A stretch of 42,128 nt of DNA from an uncultured Clostridia bacterium (GTDB lineage Bacteria; Bacillota; Clostridia; Oscillospirales; Acutalibacteraceae), in NCBI GenBank assembly GCA_947305745.1, contig CAMZEH010000008.1:1-42128 (forward strand), written 5' to 3'. The notes below the pieces were generated by a model, which was not told the DNA's origin, did no database searches, and saw only the letters and a program-made list of their open reading frames with translations. This document shows, piece by piece, positions 15,538 to 23,463 of this stretch (the stretch's first letter is position 1; each line of letters begins with the position of its first letter). Made by a program: the position numbers and the translations under genes.

Positions 15538-15671
15538 CTACGTTTTATTTGCTTGAATGTATTTACGTTTTGAGGTAATATAATTAACGTGGGAGTAGTG
15601 GTCTTTTAAAAAAAGGCGCCCCCCACAATCGAACTTGGTTTATGGGACGGTATCCGAACACCGTCCCTTTT
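15538..15671 (+). ncRNA. Leader element copy E with no downstream gene
   Basis: CTACG at 15538 and GAGGTAATAT at 15572 are 34 nt apart, ten less than in other copies. Seven bases later GTGGG (15589-15593) pairs with CCCAC (15622-15626), enclosing an inner stem of GTCTTTT and AAAAGGC. A strong terminator at 15644-15671 ends the unit. No reading frame lies between, so this copy could encode a stand-alone small RNA of about 100-130 nt, or a decayed cassette. Confidence 0.5.
15644..15671 (+). terminator. Intrinsic terminator
   Basis: GGGACGGT and ACCGTCCC pair perfectly around an 8-nt loop, and TTTT follows. It closes leader copy E. Confidence 0.85.
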
Positions 15672-15678
15672 AACACGA

Positions 15679-15710
15679 CTTCTTTACCGCAGACGGTAAG
15701 GGAGTTTTTT
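15679..15710 (+). terminator. Second intrinsic terminator
   Basis: CTTCTTTACCG and CGGTAAGGGAG form 11 pairs with two G-U wobbles around CAGA or a shorter loop, then TTTTTT. Two terminators within 70 nt isolate the accessory block from the fibre and terminase genes. Confidence 0.8.
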
Positions 15711-15736
15711 GTTTGAGAGCAAAGGAGACTTAGCGT

Positions 15737-15760
15737 ATGAGTTTTTTCGATTCATCATAA
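15737..15760 (+). other. Seven-codon frame with good ribosome binding site
   Basis: AAAGGAG is followed 9-10 nt later by an ATG frame encoding MSFFDSS and a stop. It could be a leader peptide or the stub of a deleted gene. The rest of 15711-15817 is A-rich and shows nothing else before the ribosome binding site of the next gene. Confidence 0.25.
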
Positions 15761-15817
15761 ATCTTGAAAAAAAAAGATAATCAAAAAAGGGTTTTTAAAT
15801 ATTAGGAGGAATAAAAA

Positions 15818-16780
15818 ATGAGTGAAGCAATACTTGTAAAATCAGGCAACGTAACGAAAGGTTACGTGGACACCAATTTAAACACGAAAGTTGATAAAGT
15901 AGCCGGAAAAGGCTTATCTACAAATGATTATGATAACGAAGCAAAATCGTCGGTTGATGCTCTCGGAACCGCATCGACCTGCGATACTGGTACGAGCGAA
16001 GGTAACGTACCTGTAATCAACGCAAACGGTAAGATAGACACATCGATTCTTCCGGCGTTGGCAATAACAGATACATTCACTGCCGCAAACGAATCGGAAA
16101 TGCTGGCACTAAGCGCCGATAAAGGTGATGTTTGTATTCGTACAGACCTCAGCAAAACATACATTTTAAAGCAGACTCCCGCCTCAACGCTTGCAAACTG
16201 GGCAGAGATAGTTTCGCCTGCAGATGCGGTACAAAGCGTTAATAACAAGACGGGCGTAGTTACCCTGAATTACTCCGATGTCGGGGCTGTGGGGGCAAAC
16301 ACGGCGATTACAGGGGCAACAAAAACTAAGATTACCTATGATTCCAAAGGATTGGTTACATCAGGAGCCGACCTATCCGCTTCGGACATCCCGGATATCA
16401 GTGCAACGTACGAAACAAAATCCAATAAATCTGATAGTTACACGCAGAGTTCAAGTAGTACCTACGCAACGAGTAAAGCTCTTGTAGACGGATTGGCAAC
16501 AAAGGCCGCACTTGCACGATTTACGGCAACAATCGGCACTTCTTGGACGGAAGAATCTACAGGGCTTTACACACAAGAGGTAACTATCGAAGGCATCTCG
16601 GAAACCGATACTCCGACCGTAGATTTGGTTTTAAGCGATAACGTAACAACCGCAAAAGCTCAAATGGATGCGTGGGCAAACATCTCAAGAGTAACCACGA
16701 GTACGGGTAAAATCAAGGTTTATTGCTATGACACCTATCCCACGGTATCGATACCGATTCAGCTAATTTGCATCAGATAA
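15818..16780 (+). CDS. Fibre protein with shared C-terminal module
   Basis: This 320-residue protein is low in complexity and rich in Ser, Thr, Asp and Ala. The first 60 residues look like a fibre shaft (TKGYVDTNLNTKVDKVAGKG). Next comes a module with NGKIDTSILP and GDVCIRTD..TYIL. Then QSVNNKTGVVTLNYSDVGA, a classic tail-fibre repeat, is followed by a SATYETKSNKS segment. The last 85 residues (GTSWTEESTGLYTQEV to the end) resemble the end of the BppU-like fibre at 23787. It is a virion fibre, probably trimeric, placed directly before the large terminase. Confidence 0.82.
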   Translation: MSEAILVKSGNVTKGYVDTNLNTKVDKVAGKGLSTNDYDNEAKSSVDALGTASTCDTGTSEGNVPVINANGKIDTSILPALAITDTFTAANESEMLALSADKGDVCIRTDLSKTYILKQTPASTLANWAEIVSPADAVQSVNNKTGVVTLNYSDVGAVGANTAITGATKTKITYDSKGLVTSGADLSASDIPDISATYETKSNKSDSYTQSSSSTYATSKALVDGLATKAALARFTATIGTSWTEESTGLYTQEVTIEGISETDTPTVDLVLSDNVTTAKAQMDAWANISRVTTSTGKIKVYCYDTYPTVSIPIQLICIR

Positions 16781-16838
16781 AACTAAGACAGGGAGTGATT
16801 AAAATATAACTGCTAAAGAATTTAAACCAAGTAGATTT

Positions 16839-18401
16839 ATGCTGCCGGATTCACATTACGATGAAAAGAGAGCTAACCATGCGGTTTTGTTTATCGAACA
16901 ACTGAAACACACCAAAGGTGTTTGGTCGGGTAAGCGATTCAAACTTTTAAATTGGCAAGAAGAGATTATACGAAATATTTTCGGGGTCATAAAACCAAAC
17001 GGGTATCGGCAGTTTAATACGGCGTTTGTTGAAATCGGAAAGAAAAACGGTAAATCCGAGCTTGCTGCGGCGATAGCTCTGTATATGCTCTGTGCCGATG
17101 GCGAGGAAGGTGCCGAAGTTTACGGCTGTGCCACAGACAGAAAGCAAGCGAGTATTGTATTTGACGTGGCACGAGATATGATACTTCAGAACCCGGCGCT
17201 GATGAAGCGAGTTAAAATTTTAGAATCACAAAAGAAAATCGTGTATTTACCGACAAGGGGCATTTATCAGGTTTTGTCCTCGGAAGTTGCATCAAAGTAT
17301 GGATATAACGTCCATGCGTGTATTTTTGATGAGCTTCTGGGGCAACCGAACAGAAAACTGTTTGACGTCATGACAAAAGGTTCGGGGGCTGCAAGAAAGC
17401 AGCCTCTTAATTTTGTGATAACTACAGCAGGAACCGACAGAACCAGCATTTGCTACGAAGTACATCAAAAGGCACTTGATATCATAGAAGGTCGGAAAAA
17501 AGACTCTACTTTTTACCCTGTGGTGTATAGCGCCAAAGAGGACGAAGATTGGACGAAACCTGAGGTGTGGAGGAAAGTCAACCCGTCACTCGGTGAGACT
17601 GTTGATGAAGAATTTTTAAGGCTTTCGTGCGAAAATGCAAAGCAAAATCCTGCAGATGAGATGCAGTTTAGGCAATTCTTTTTGTGTCAATGGACGCCTT
17701 CAGCAAAAAGGTGGATGCCTATGGATAAGTGGGATGCTTGCAAGAGCATAATTTCGCACGAAGAATTAAAAGGCAGAGTCTGTTATGGTGGTCTTGACTT
17801 GTCCTCAACCACGGATATAACGGCATTTGTGCTTATCTTTCCACCGCAAAATGAAGACGAGAAGTATGTGGTTCTTCCCTACTTTTGGATACCTGAGGAA
17901 ACTGTCGATTTGAGAGTTCGGAGAGACCATGTTCCGTATGATGTTTGGGAAAAACAAGGAATCCTCAAAACTACTGAGGGTAATGTCGTACACTACGGTT
18001 TTATCGAAAGTTTTATAGAGAATCTCGGCAAAAAATATAATATCCGAGAAATTGCTTTTGACCGTTGGGGAGCAGTTCAGATGGTTCAAAATCTCGAAGG
18101 TATGGGATTTACGGTAGTCCCGTTCGGGCAAGGATTTAAGGATATGTCACCCCCGACCAAAGAATTGATGAAATTGGTGCTTGAACAGAAAATCGCTCAT
18201 GACGGCAATCCGATACTGCGGTGGATGATTGATAATATATACATCAGAAACGACCCGGCGGGAAATATTAAGGCAGACAAAGAAAAATCAACAGAAAAAA
18301 TAGACGGTGCGATAGCTACAATCATGGCTCTTGACAGAGCAGTTCGAAATCTCGGAAATGTGAAGTCGGTATATGATGATAGAGGGCTTTTAATAATTTA
18401 G
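16839..18401 (+). CDS. terL: Terminase large subunit
   Basis: This ATP-driven packaging motor and nuclease has its adenine-binding region at NWQEEIIRNIFG (38-49) and Walker A EIGKKNGKSE (65-74). Walker B is CIFDE (161-165) and the coupling motif is ITTAGTD (194-200). The RNase H-like nuclease begins at YGGLDLSSTTD with D320. The first ATG is 16839, but the frame is open upstream to 16803, and GGGAG lies 10 nt before an ATA codon at 16806. Starting there would add 11 residues (ITAKEFKPSRF) that look like a normal terminase start. The true start may therefore be a non-standard ATA or a mutated ATG. Confidence 0.95.
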   Translation: MLPDSHYDEKRANHAVLFIEQLKHTKGVWSGKRFKLLNWQEEIIRNIFGVIKPNGYRQFNTAFVEIGKKNGKSELAAAIALYMLCADGEEGAEVYGCATDRKQASIVFDVARDMILQNPALMKRVKILESQKKIVYLPTRGIYQVLSSEVASKYGYNVHACIFDELLGQPNRKLFDVMTKGSGAARKQPLNFVITTAGTDRTSICYEVHQKALDIIEGRKKDSTFYPVVYSAKEDEDWTKPEVWRKVNPSLGETVDEEFLRLSCENAKQNPADEMQFRQFFLCQWTPSAKRWMPMDKWDACKSIISHEELKGRVCYGGLDLSSTTDITAFVLIFPPQNEDEKYVVLPYFWIPEETVDLRVRRDHVPYDVWEKQGILKTTEGNVVHYGFIESFIENLGKKYNIREIAFDRWGAVQMVQNLEGMGFTVVPFGQGFKDMSPPTKELMKLVLEQKIAHDGNPILRWMIDNIYIRNDPAGNIKADKEKSTEKIDGAIATIMALDRAVRNLGNVKSVYDDRGLLII

Positions 18402-18405
18402 CAAA

Positions 18406-18452
18406 ATTATGCTTGATTAACCTACATAGTTATGCTATAATTAAGGCATAAT
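18406..18452 (+). promoter_or_regulatory. Toxin-antitoxin promoter and operator
   Basis: TTGATT (18413-18418) and TATAAT (18436-18441) are 17 nt apart, a near-consensus housekeeping promoter. TTATGC at 18430-18435 and GCATAA at 18446-18451 form a dyad around the -10 box, and another TTATGC lies just before the -35. This matches the autoregulatory operator expected for a Phd/YefM-type antitoxin. Confidence 0.8.
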
Positions 18453-18470
18453 AAATTAAGAGGTGATTTT

Positions 18471-18731
18471 ATGCCCTGTATAATACCAATAAATAAACTT
18501 AGGGACACGATAGAGATTTCCAACATGTGTAGTGATGCACACGAACCTATTTTTATAACAAAGAATGGTTATGGAAACATGGTTATTATGAGTATGGAAA
18601 CCTATGAAGAGCAGATGGCTAAAGCTGATATTTACAGTAAAGTTTTAGTCGCTGAAAAGCAGATTCAAAATGATGAGTTGCTTGATGGAGATGAGATTAT
18701 AGATAATCTCTGTGAAAAATATGGATCGTAG
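18471..18731 (+). CDS. Phd/YefM-family antitoxin
   Basis: This 86-residue protein has the Phd/YefM DNA-binding start: IPINKLRDTIEISNMC, then EPIFITKNGYGNMVIMSMETYEE. A C-terminal helical tail follows (LVAEKQIQNDELLDGDEIIDNL) that would wrap the toxin. It should neutralise the downstream RelE/ParE toxin and repress its own promoter, whose dyad overlaps the -10 box. GAGGTGA precedes the ATG. The cassette lies between the large terminase and portal genes, where lytic structural genes normally abut. Confidence 0.92.
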   Translation: MPCIIPINKLRDTIEISNMCSDAHEPIFITKNGYGNMVIMSMETYEEQMAKADIYSKVLVAEKQIQNDELLDGDEIIDNLCEKYGS

Positions 18732-19038
18732 GTATAAACTTAAAGTAACACCTGCGGCATCCGAGGATTTGGAGAGGATTTACAAGTATATAAAGAATAA
18801 TCTCAAATCAGATGTAGCAGCGAAAAATTTAATCGCCGGCATAAGCAAAAAGTTAAAGTCTATCCCGGATTTTCCATATATGTATGAGCTTTCAAGAGAT
18901 GCGGCGCTTTCTCAAAGGGGATATCGAAAAGTAGTTATAAATAATTATATAGCTCTCTATTTGGTAGATGAGGAAAGAAAGTTTGTTATAATATCGAGAG
19001 TATTTTATGGCCCTATGAACTACGTAAGCCACCTGTAA
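18721..19038 (+). CDS. RelE/ParE-family toxin
   Basis: This 105-residue protein has the RelE/ParE fold order: LKVTPAASEDLERIYKYIK, then AAKNLIAGISKKLKSI, then RGYRKVVINNYIALYLVD and FVIISRVFYGPMNY. The tyrosine and arginine-rich C-terminal strand pattern fits a ribosome-dependent mRNA nuclease or a gyrase poison; the sequence does not say which. ATG 18721 overlaps the antitoxin stop by 11 nt; GTG 18712 is an alternative. A terminator overlaps its last codons, so the pair is a self-contained transcription unit. Confidence 0.92.
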   Translation: MDRRYKLKVTPAASEDLERIYKYIKNNLKSDVAAKNLIAGISKKLKSIPDFPYMYELSRDAALSQRGYRKVVINNYIALYLVDEERKFVIISRVFYGPMNYVSHL

Positions 19039-19052
19039 AAAGGTGGTTTTTT
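19029..19052 (+). terminator. Terminator of toxin-antitoxin cassette
   Basis: CCACCT and AGGTGG pair around GTAAAA, followed by TTTTTT. The 5' arm lies inside the last codons of the toxin gene. Confidence 0.85.
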
Positions 19053-19078
19053 CATGCAAAAATTAAGGAGGAAACGGT

Positions 19079-20341
19079 ATGAACATTTTTAAACATCTTT
19101 TTCATTCAAGAGATAAACCAAAAAACGCACTAAACGGAAGTGGATATAACTTCTATTTTGGCGGCAGTTCAAGCGGCAAGTGTGTAAACGAAAGGACATC
19201 ACTTCAAATAACTGCGGTATATACTTGCATTAGGGTCATAGCAGAGGCGATTGCCGGACTTCCTCTTCATTTGTATAAATCTAAGTCCGAAGGTAAAGAA
19301 AAAGCTAAGACCCATCCGCTATACTCAATACTTCATGACGAACCGAATCCTGAGATGACTTCATTTGTGTTCAGAGAAACGCTTATGGGTCATCTTTTGC
19401 TATACGGCAATGCGTACGCACAGATAATCAGGAACGGTCGGGGCGATGTAATTGGTCTTTACCCGCTTATGCCAAATAAAATGCAAGTCGACAGAGCTTC
19501 GAACGGTGAGATTTACTACACATACATTTTAGGTAGCGGAGACAGCCCCGAAATCAAAAACAATAAGACAAATGTGGTGTACCTAAGACGAAGCGATGTT
19601 CTTCACATACCCGGACTCGGATATGACGGCATTGTCGGATACTCACCGATAGCACTTGCCAAAAACACAATCGGCATGGCGATAGCTTGTGAGGAGTACG
19701 GAGCGAAATTTTTTGCTAACGATGCCAGTCCAAGCGGTATTTTGGAGCATCCCGGTATTTTAAACGACCCTGAAAAGCTCAGAAAAAGCTGGAACGAGAT
19801 GTTTTCGGGGAGCGGAAACTCGCATAAGATTGCAGTCTTAGAAGAGGGACTTCAGTTTAAAAATATAAGCGTTTCGCCAAACGAGGCACAGTTTTTGGAA
19901 ACAAGGCAGTTTCAATTAAATGAAATAGCGAGGATATTCCGTGTGCCTCCACACATGATCGGAGACTTGGAACGCTCTACGTTTTCAAATATTGAAGAGC
20001 AGTCACTTGAGTTTGTAAAATATACACTTGCACCGTGGATTTCTCGTTGGGAGCAGTCGCTAAAGAAGGCACTTCTAAACGAATCTGAAAAGAAAGATTA
20101 CTTTATACAGTTTAATGTAGACGGACTGCTTCGGGGGGACTATCAGAGCAGAATGAACGGATACTCGATAGGAATTCAAAACGGCTTCTTGTCGGTAAAT
20201 GATGTCAGGAGCTTTGAAAATATGGACTTACTCCCCGATTCTTCGGGCGGTAACGAGTATCTTGTAAACGGCACTATGACTAAACTCTCGGAAGCAGGAG
20301 CGGCCTATAAGGATGAAGGAGATGAGAAAGATGAAAAATAA
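19079..20341 (+). CDS. HK97-type portal protein
   Basis: This 420-residue protein matches HK97-type portals: ITAVYTCIRVIAEAIAGLPLHLY near residues 40-62, HPLYSILHDEPNPEMTSF near 84-101, LLLYGNAYAQIIRN, and the late LNEIARIFRVPPHMIGDLE segment. It forms the dodecameric ring through which DNA enters and leaves, and binds the large terminase. AAGGAGG precedes the ATG. Its end overlaps the protease gene by 11 nt, which is typical of coupled portal-protease-capsid units. Confidence 0.96.
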   Translation: MNIFKHLFHSRDKPKNALNGSGYNFYFGGSSSGKCVNERTSLQITAVYTCIRVIAEAIAGLPLHLYKSKSEGKEKAKTHPLYSILHDEPNPEMTSFVFRETLMGHLLLYGNAYAQIIRNGRGDVIGLYPLMPNKMQVDRASNGEIYYTYILGSGDSPEIKNNKTNVVYLRRSDVLHIPGLGYDGIVGYSPIALAKNTIGMAIACEEYGAKFFANDASPSGILEHPGILNDPEKLRKSWNEMFSGSGNSHKIAVLEEGLQFKNISVSPNEAQFLETRQFQLNEIARIFRVPPHMIGDLERSTFSNIEEQSLEFVKYTLAPWISRWEQSLKKALLNESEKKDYFIQFNVDGLLRGDYQSRMNGYSIGIQNGFLSVNDVRSFENMDLLPDSSGGNEYLVNGTMTKLSEAGAAYKDEGDEKDEK

Positions 20342-21047
20342 ATATAAATTTTGGAATTGGTCGGAACATGATGGCGAACGGATTTTAAGAATTGACGGCA
20401 TAATAGCCGAAGAGTCTTGGATAGATGACGATGTGACACCAAAGCAATTTCAATCCGAACTGACAAGTGGCGAAGGAAATGTGTCACTCTGGATAAATTC
20501 TGCCGGTGGAGATGTTGTGGCAGCGTGTCAAATATATAATCTTTTGAAAGACTATAAAGGCAAAGTAACAGTTAAAATTGACGGTTTGGCGGCATCCGCA
20601 GCCTCCATGATAGCCATGGCGGGAGATGAAATTTTAATGTCGCCCGTGTCAACCATGATGATTCATAATCCTGTGGCATCGGCTTACGGCAACACGGAAG
20701 AGATGGAAAAAGTCATAGATATGCTGGATGAGATAAAGGAGTCGATTCTCAATGCATACGAACTGAAAACACATCTTTCGAGAACGAAAATCTCACACAT
20801 GATGGACGAAGAGACGTGGATAAATGCCAACAAAGCCGTAGAACTTGGGTTTGCGGACGACATTTTGTTCAAAGGTGAAAAAGAATCCGAACAAGAGATA
20901 AATTCGGAACCTTTGATGTTCCACACTCGGCTGATGAATAAGCAAATTTTGATGAAACTCAAAGAGGCAAATAAAGAAGTGCCCAAGGAAAAACGTACAC
21001 AAATAGAGCCACTTTTAAAAAGGCTCGAACTACTGAAAAGGAGATAG
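20331..21047 (+). CDS. ClpP-like head maturation protease
   Basis: This 238-residue protein has the ClpP fold signature: WINSAGGDV at 54-62, GLAASAASMIAMAGDE at 85-100 with catalytic S89, and MMIHNPVASAYG at 109-120 with catalytic H112. It would cleave scaffold sequences during capsid assembly. Of several close ATGs, 20331 lies 8 nt after AAGGAG; the one at 20322 is too near. The C-terminal Lys/Glu-rich helix after residue 185 may act as scaffold or bind the capsid protein. Confidence 0.94.
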   Translation: MKNKYKFWNWSEHDGERILRIDGIIAEESWIDDDVTPKQFQSELTSGEGNVSLWINSAGGDVVAACQIYNLLKDYKGKVTVKIDGLAASAASMIAMAGDEILMSPVSTMMIHNPVASAYGNTEEMEKVIDMLDEIKESILNAYELKTHLSRTKISHMMDEETWINANKAVELGFADDILFKGEKESEQEINSEPLMFHTRLMNKQILMKLKEANKEVPKEKRTQIEPLLKRLELLKRR

Positions 21048-21053
21048 ATTGAT

Positions 21054-22247
21054 ATGAATACTATACAGGAGCTTCGTGAAAAACGAGCAAAAATATGGGA
21101 CAACGCAAAAGATTTCTTGGACTCCAAAAGAACTTCAGACGGACTGATTTCCGAAGAGGACTCAAAAACCTACGAGAAAATGGAATCCGAAGTTGTAAAT
21201 TTGGGAAAAGAAATCGAGAGACTTGAAAGGCAAGCGGTTATTGATTTAGAACTTTCAAAGGCGGTAAACAAGCCGATCAGAGAAAGCATACAAACGCATG
21301 AAAAGGTAAAAACAGGTATCGCAAGTGACGAATACAAAGATGCATTTTGGAAAGCAATGCGGAACAGAAACGGATATGAAATACGAGATATTTTGCAAAT
21401 CGGACAAGACGTAAACGGCGGATATTTGGTGCCGGACGAGTTCGAAAGGCAGCTCGTGGAATCGCTCGAAGAAGAGAATATATTTAGGAAACTTGCAACC
21501 ATTATCACAACCTCAAGCGGTGACAGAAAAATACCCGTGGTAGCAACCAAAGGCACGGCATCGTGGATTGATGAGGGTCAGGAAATCCCCGAAAGCGATA
21601 ATACCTTCGGACAAGTGTCAATCGGAGCATTTAAACTTGCAACACTTGTGAAAATCAGCGAAGAGCTTTTAAATGATAGCGCCTTTAATATGGAGGCATA
21701 CATTTCAAAAGAATTCGGCAGACGCATGGGTGCGAAGGAAGAAGAGACATTTTTCACGGGAACGGGAACCGACCGCCCGACGGGAATTCTCTCGGATACT
21801 GCAGGAGCTGAGGTTGGGGTCACGACTAACAGTACGAATTCACTTAATTTTGATGACCTCATGGATTTATTCTATAGTTTAAGGTCACCATACAGAAATA
21901 AAGCAGTTTTCATAATGAACGATGCAACGGTAAAAAACATACGCAAACTCAAAGACGGAAACGGTCAATATTTGTGGCAACCATCGGTAACCGCCGGAAC
22001 TCCCGACATGATTTTGAACAGACCTGTGTATACATCGTCATATATGCCGACACTTGGTGCAGGCAATAAAACTGTACTCTTCGGAGATTTTTCATATTTT
22101 TGGATTGCCGACAGACAAGGAAGAGTCTTTAAACGCTTAAATGAGCTATACGCAACAAAGAACTTGGTAGGCTTTATGACATATCAAAGAGTAGATGCCA
22201 AACTTATTCTTCCCGAAGCGGTGAAATGTTTAAAACAAAAAGCGTAG
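21054..22247 (+). CDS. Major capsid protein, HK97 fold
   Basis: The first 90 residues are a charged coiled coil (ELREKRAKIWDNAKDFLD, LGKEIERLERQA), the delta domain removed by the protease. The HK97 core follows, with RDILQIGQDVNGGYLVPDEF near 112-131 and RKLATIITTSSGDRKIPVV. ETFFTGTGTDRPTGIL and FIMNDATVKNIRKLKD also lie in the core. It forms the capsid shell. GGAG and a 6-nt gap link it to the upstream protease. Length and order are normal for this group. Confidence 0.97.
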   Translation: MNTIQELREKRAKIWDNAKDFLDSKRTSDGLISEEDSKTYEKMESEVVNLGKEIERLERQAVIDLELSKAVNKPIRESIQTHEKVKTGIASDEYKDAFWKAMRNRNGYEIRDILQIGQDVNGGYLVPDEFERQLVESLEEENIFRKLATIITTSSGDRKIPVVATKGTASWIDEGQEIPESDNTFGQVSIGAFKLATLVKISEELLNDSAFNMEAYISKEFGRRMGAKEEETFFTGTGTDRPTGILSDTAGAEVGVTTNSTNSLNFDDLMDLFYSLRSPYRNKAVFIMNDATVKNIRKLKDGNGQYLWQPSVTAGTPDMILNRPVYTSSYMPTLGAGNKTVLFGDFSYFWIADRQGRVFKRLNELYATKNLVGFMTYQRVDAKLILPEAVKCLKQKA

Positions 22248-22260
22248 AGGTGATTTTGTG

Positions 22261-22800
22261 ATGACAACAAATATAAAAAATTACACCGAGCAAGGTGGAG
22301 ATAAAACGGTCATCGAAGGCACACTCGAAATATCCAATGGTGGTAAAATAATTTTAAACGGTCAAGAGCTTTCTCCCGCAGGGCTGACTCAAAAAGTGTC
22401 ATATCAGGCGGCAAGCACGTCAACAAATGTCGAAGGCATACGTCATGATTTCAATGATTTAATCGAAGCCATGAAAATCGCAGGTCTTATGGAAACCGAA
22501 AAGCCACACATAAACATTATTACTCAGCCTCAAGATGTAACTGTTACAGAGGGACAAATACACGAAAATATCACGGTTGTGGCAAACGGAAGTGACGGCA
22601 GATCCGTGAGTTATAAGTGGTTTTCAAACACTCGTAAATCCGCAACCGGCGGAACGTATTTGCTTACGAACACCACAGGTAAATTTGAAGTACCTACGAA
22701 TTTGACAGAGGGTATATACTATTATTACTGTGTGCTGAGTGCCGAAGATGTAGATGATGTGACTACGAATGTCGTGACGGTAACGGTGGAAACTGCGTGA
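22261..22800 (+). CDS. Head fibre protein with Ig-like domain
   Basis: The first 60 residues (NYTEQGGDKTVIEGTLEI, GGKIILNGQEL) resemble the Phage_fiber_2 head-fibre start found just after capsid genes. After a linker, residues 85-178 form an Ig-like domain (ITQPQDVTVTEGQ, SYKWFSNT, GIYYYYCVLSA, VVTVTVE). It is probably displayed on the capsid surface, where Ig domains bind carbohydrates or mucus weakly. ATG 22261 follows AGAGGTGA by 8 nt; the GTG at 22258 is an alternative. Confidence 0.82.
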   Translation: MTTNIKNYTEQGGDKTVIEGTLEISNGGKIILNGQELSPAGLTQKVSYQAASTSTNVEGIRHDFNDLIEAMKIAGLMETEKPHINIITQPQDVTVTEGQIHENITVVANGSDGRSVSYKWFSNTRKSATGGTYLLTNTTGKFEVPTNLTEGIYYYYCVLSAEDVDDVTTNVVTVTVETA

Positions 22801-22813
22801 AAGAGCTGATTTT

Positions 22814-23125
22814 ATGGTAGATTTATTGTCAAGAGTAAAGGAAAATCTCATTATCGACCACGATGAAGATGATTCGCTTTTGCAATCGTTTATTTTGGCT
22901 GCCGTTGACTACGCTGAAAGATATCAAAAAATTCCGAGAGGATACTATTTAAATAACGTCATGCCCGAAAGTACATCACAAGCCGTGATAATGCTTGTCA
23001 CTCACTTTTACGAAAGCCGTGACGGAAGTTCTGCGGGATTTTTCGATGGAAGTACACAAGGAGCCGAACAAGTGTGGCAAACGGTAAATTTGCTGCTTAG
23101 TATGGACAAGGATTGGAAAGTATGA
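22814..23125 (+). CDS. Head-tail connector protein (gp6-like)
   Basis: This 103-residue, mostly helical protein begins DLLSRVKENLIIDHDEDDSLLQSFILAAVDYAE in pattern and contains a QAVIMLVTHFYESRDG helix. This is typical of gp6-like connectors (Phage_connect_1/Phage_gp6), which extend the portal channel. It overlaps the next gene by 4 nt (ATGA). Its position after the capsid and head fibre is canonical. Confidence 0.9.
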   Translation: MVDLLSRVKENLIIDHDEDDSLLQSFILAAVDYAERYQKIPRGYYLNNVMPESTSQAVIMLVTHFYESRDGSSAGFFDGSTQGAEQVWQTVNLLLSMDKDWKV

Positions 23126-23463
23126 GTAGTTTGGGAAGAATGAATGTATTTATTGATATAATCGAGCCCGTCATCGAAAAGGATAAAGACGGCTTTTCGA
23201 GAGAAACCGATAAAATAATAGCGAGCGTGAGAGCATATAAAGAAGACAGACACGGAAGTACACGTTGGGTAAACATGGCATCTTTCTCGGAATCGTCTAC
23301 ACTTTTTCGGTTTCGGAAGATACCCGGAGTAAACGTGGACACTTACCATATAATCGTCTGTGATACTGGAAGATACAAAATAACTTCAACCGAGGATGTG
23401 GCAGGCAGAGGTATGTATATTGAGGTTTTGGCTGACAAAATGGTGGATAGTAATGATACTTGA
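23122..23463 (+). CDS. Head closure protein (head-tail joining)
   Basis: This 113-residue beta-rich protein fits the Phage_H_T_join family: RMNVFIDIIEPVIEKDKDGF near the start, RWVNMASFSESSTLFRF in the middle, and a closing TYHIIVCDTGRYKITS strand. It plugs the portal after packaging. ATG 23122 overlaps the previous stop, and its own stop lies inside the start of the next gene, so connectors are translated together. Confidence 0.87.
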   Translation: MSSLGRMNVFIDIIEPVIEKDKDGFSRETDKIIASVRAYKEDRHGSTRWVNMASFSESSTLFRFRKIPGVNVDTYHIIVCDTGRYKITSTEDVAGRGMYIEVLADKMVDSNDT

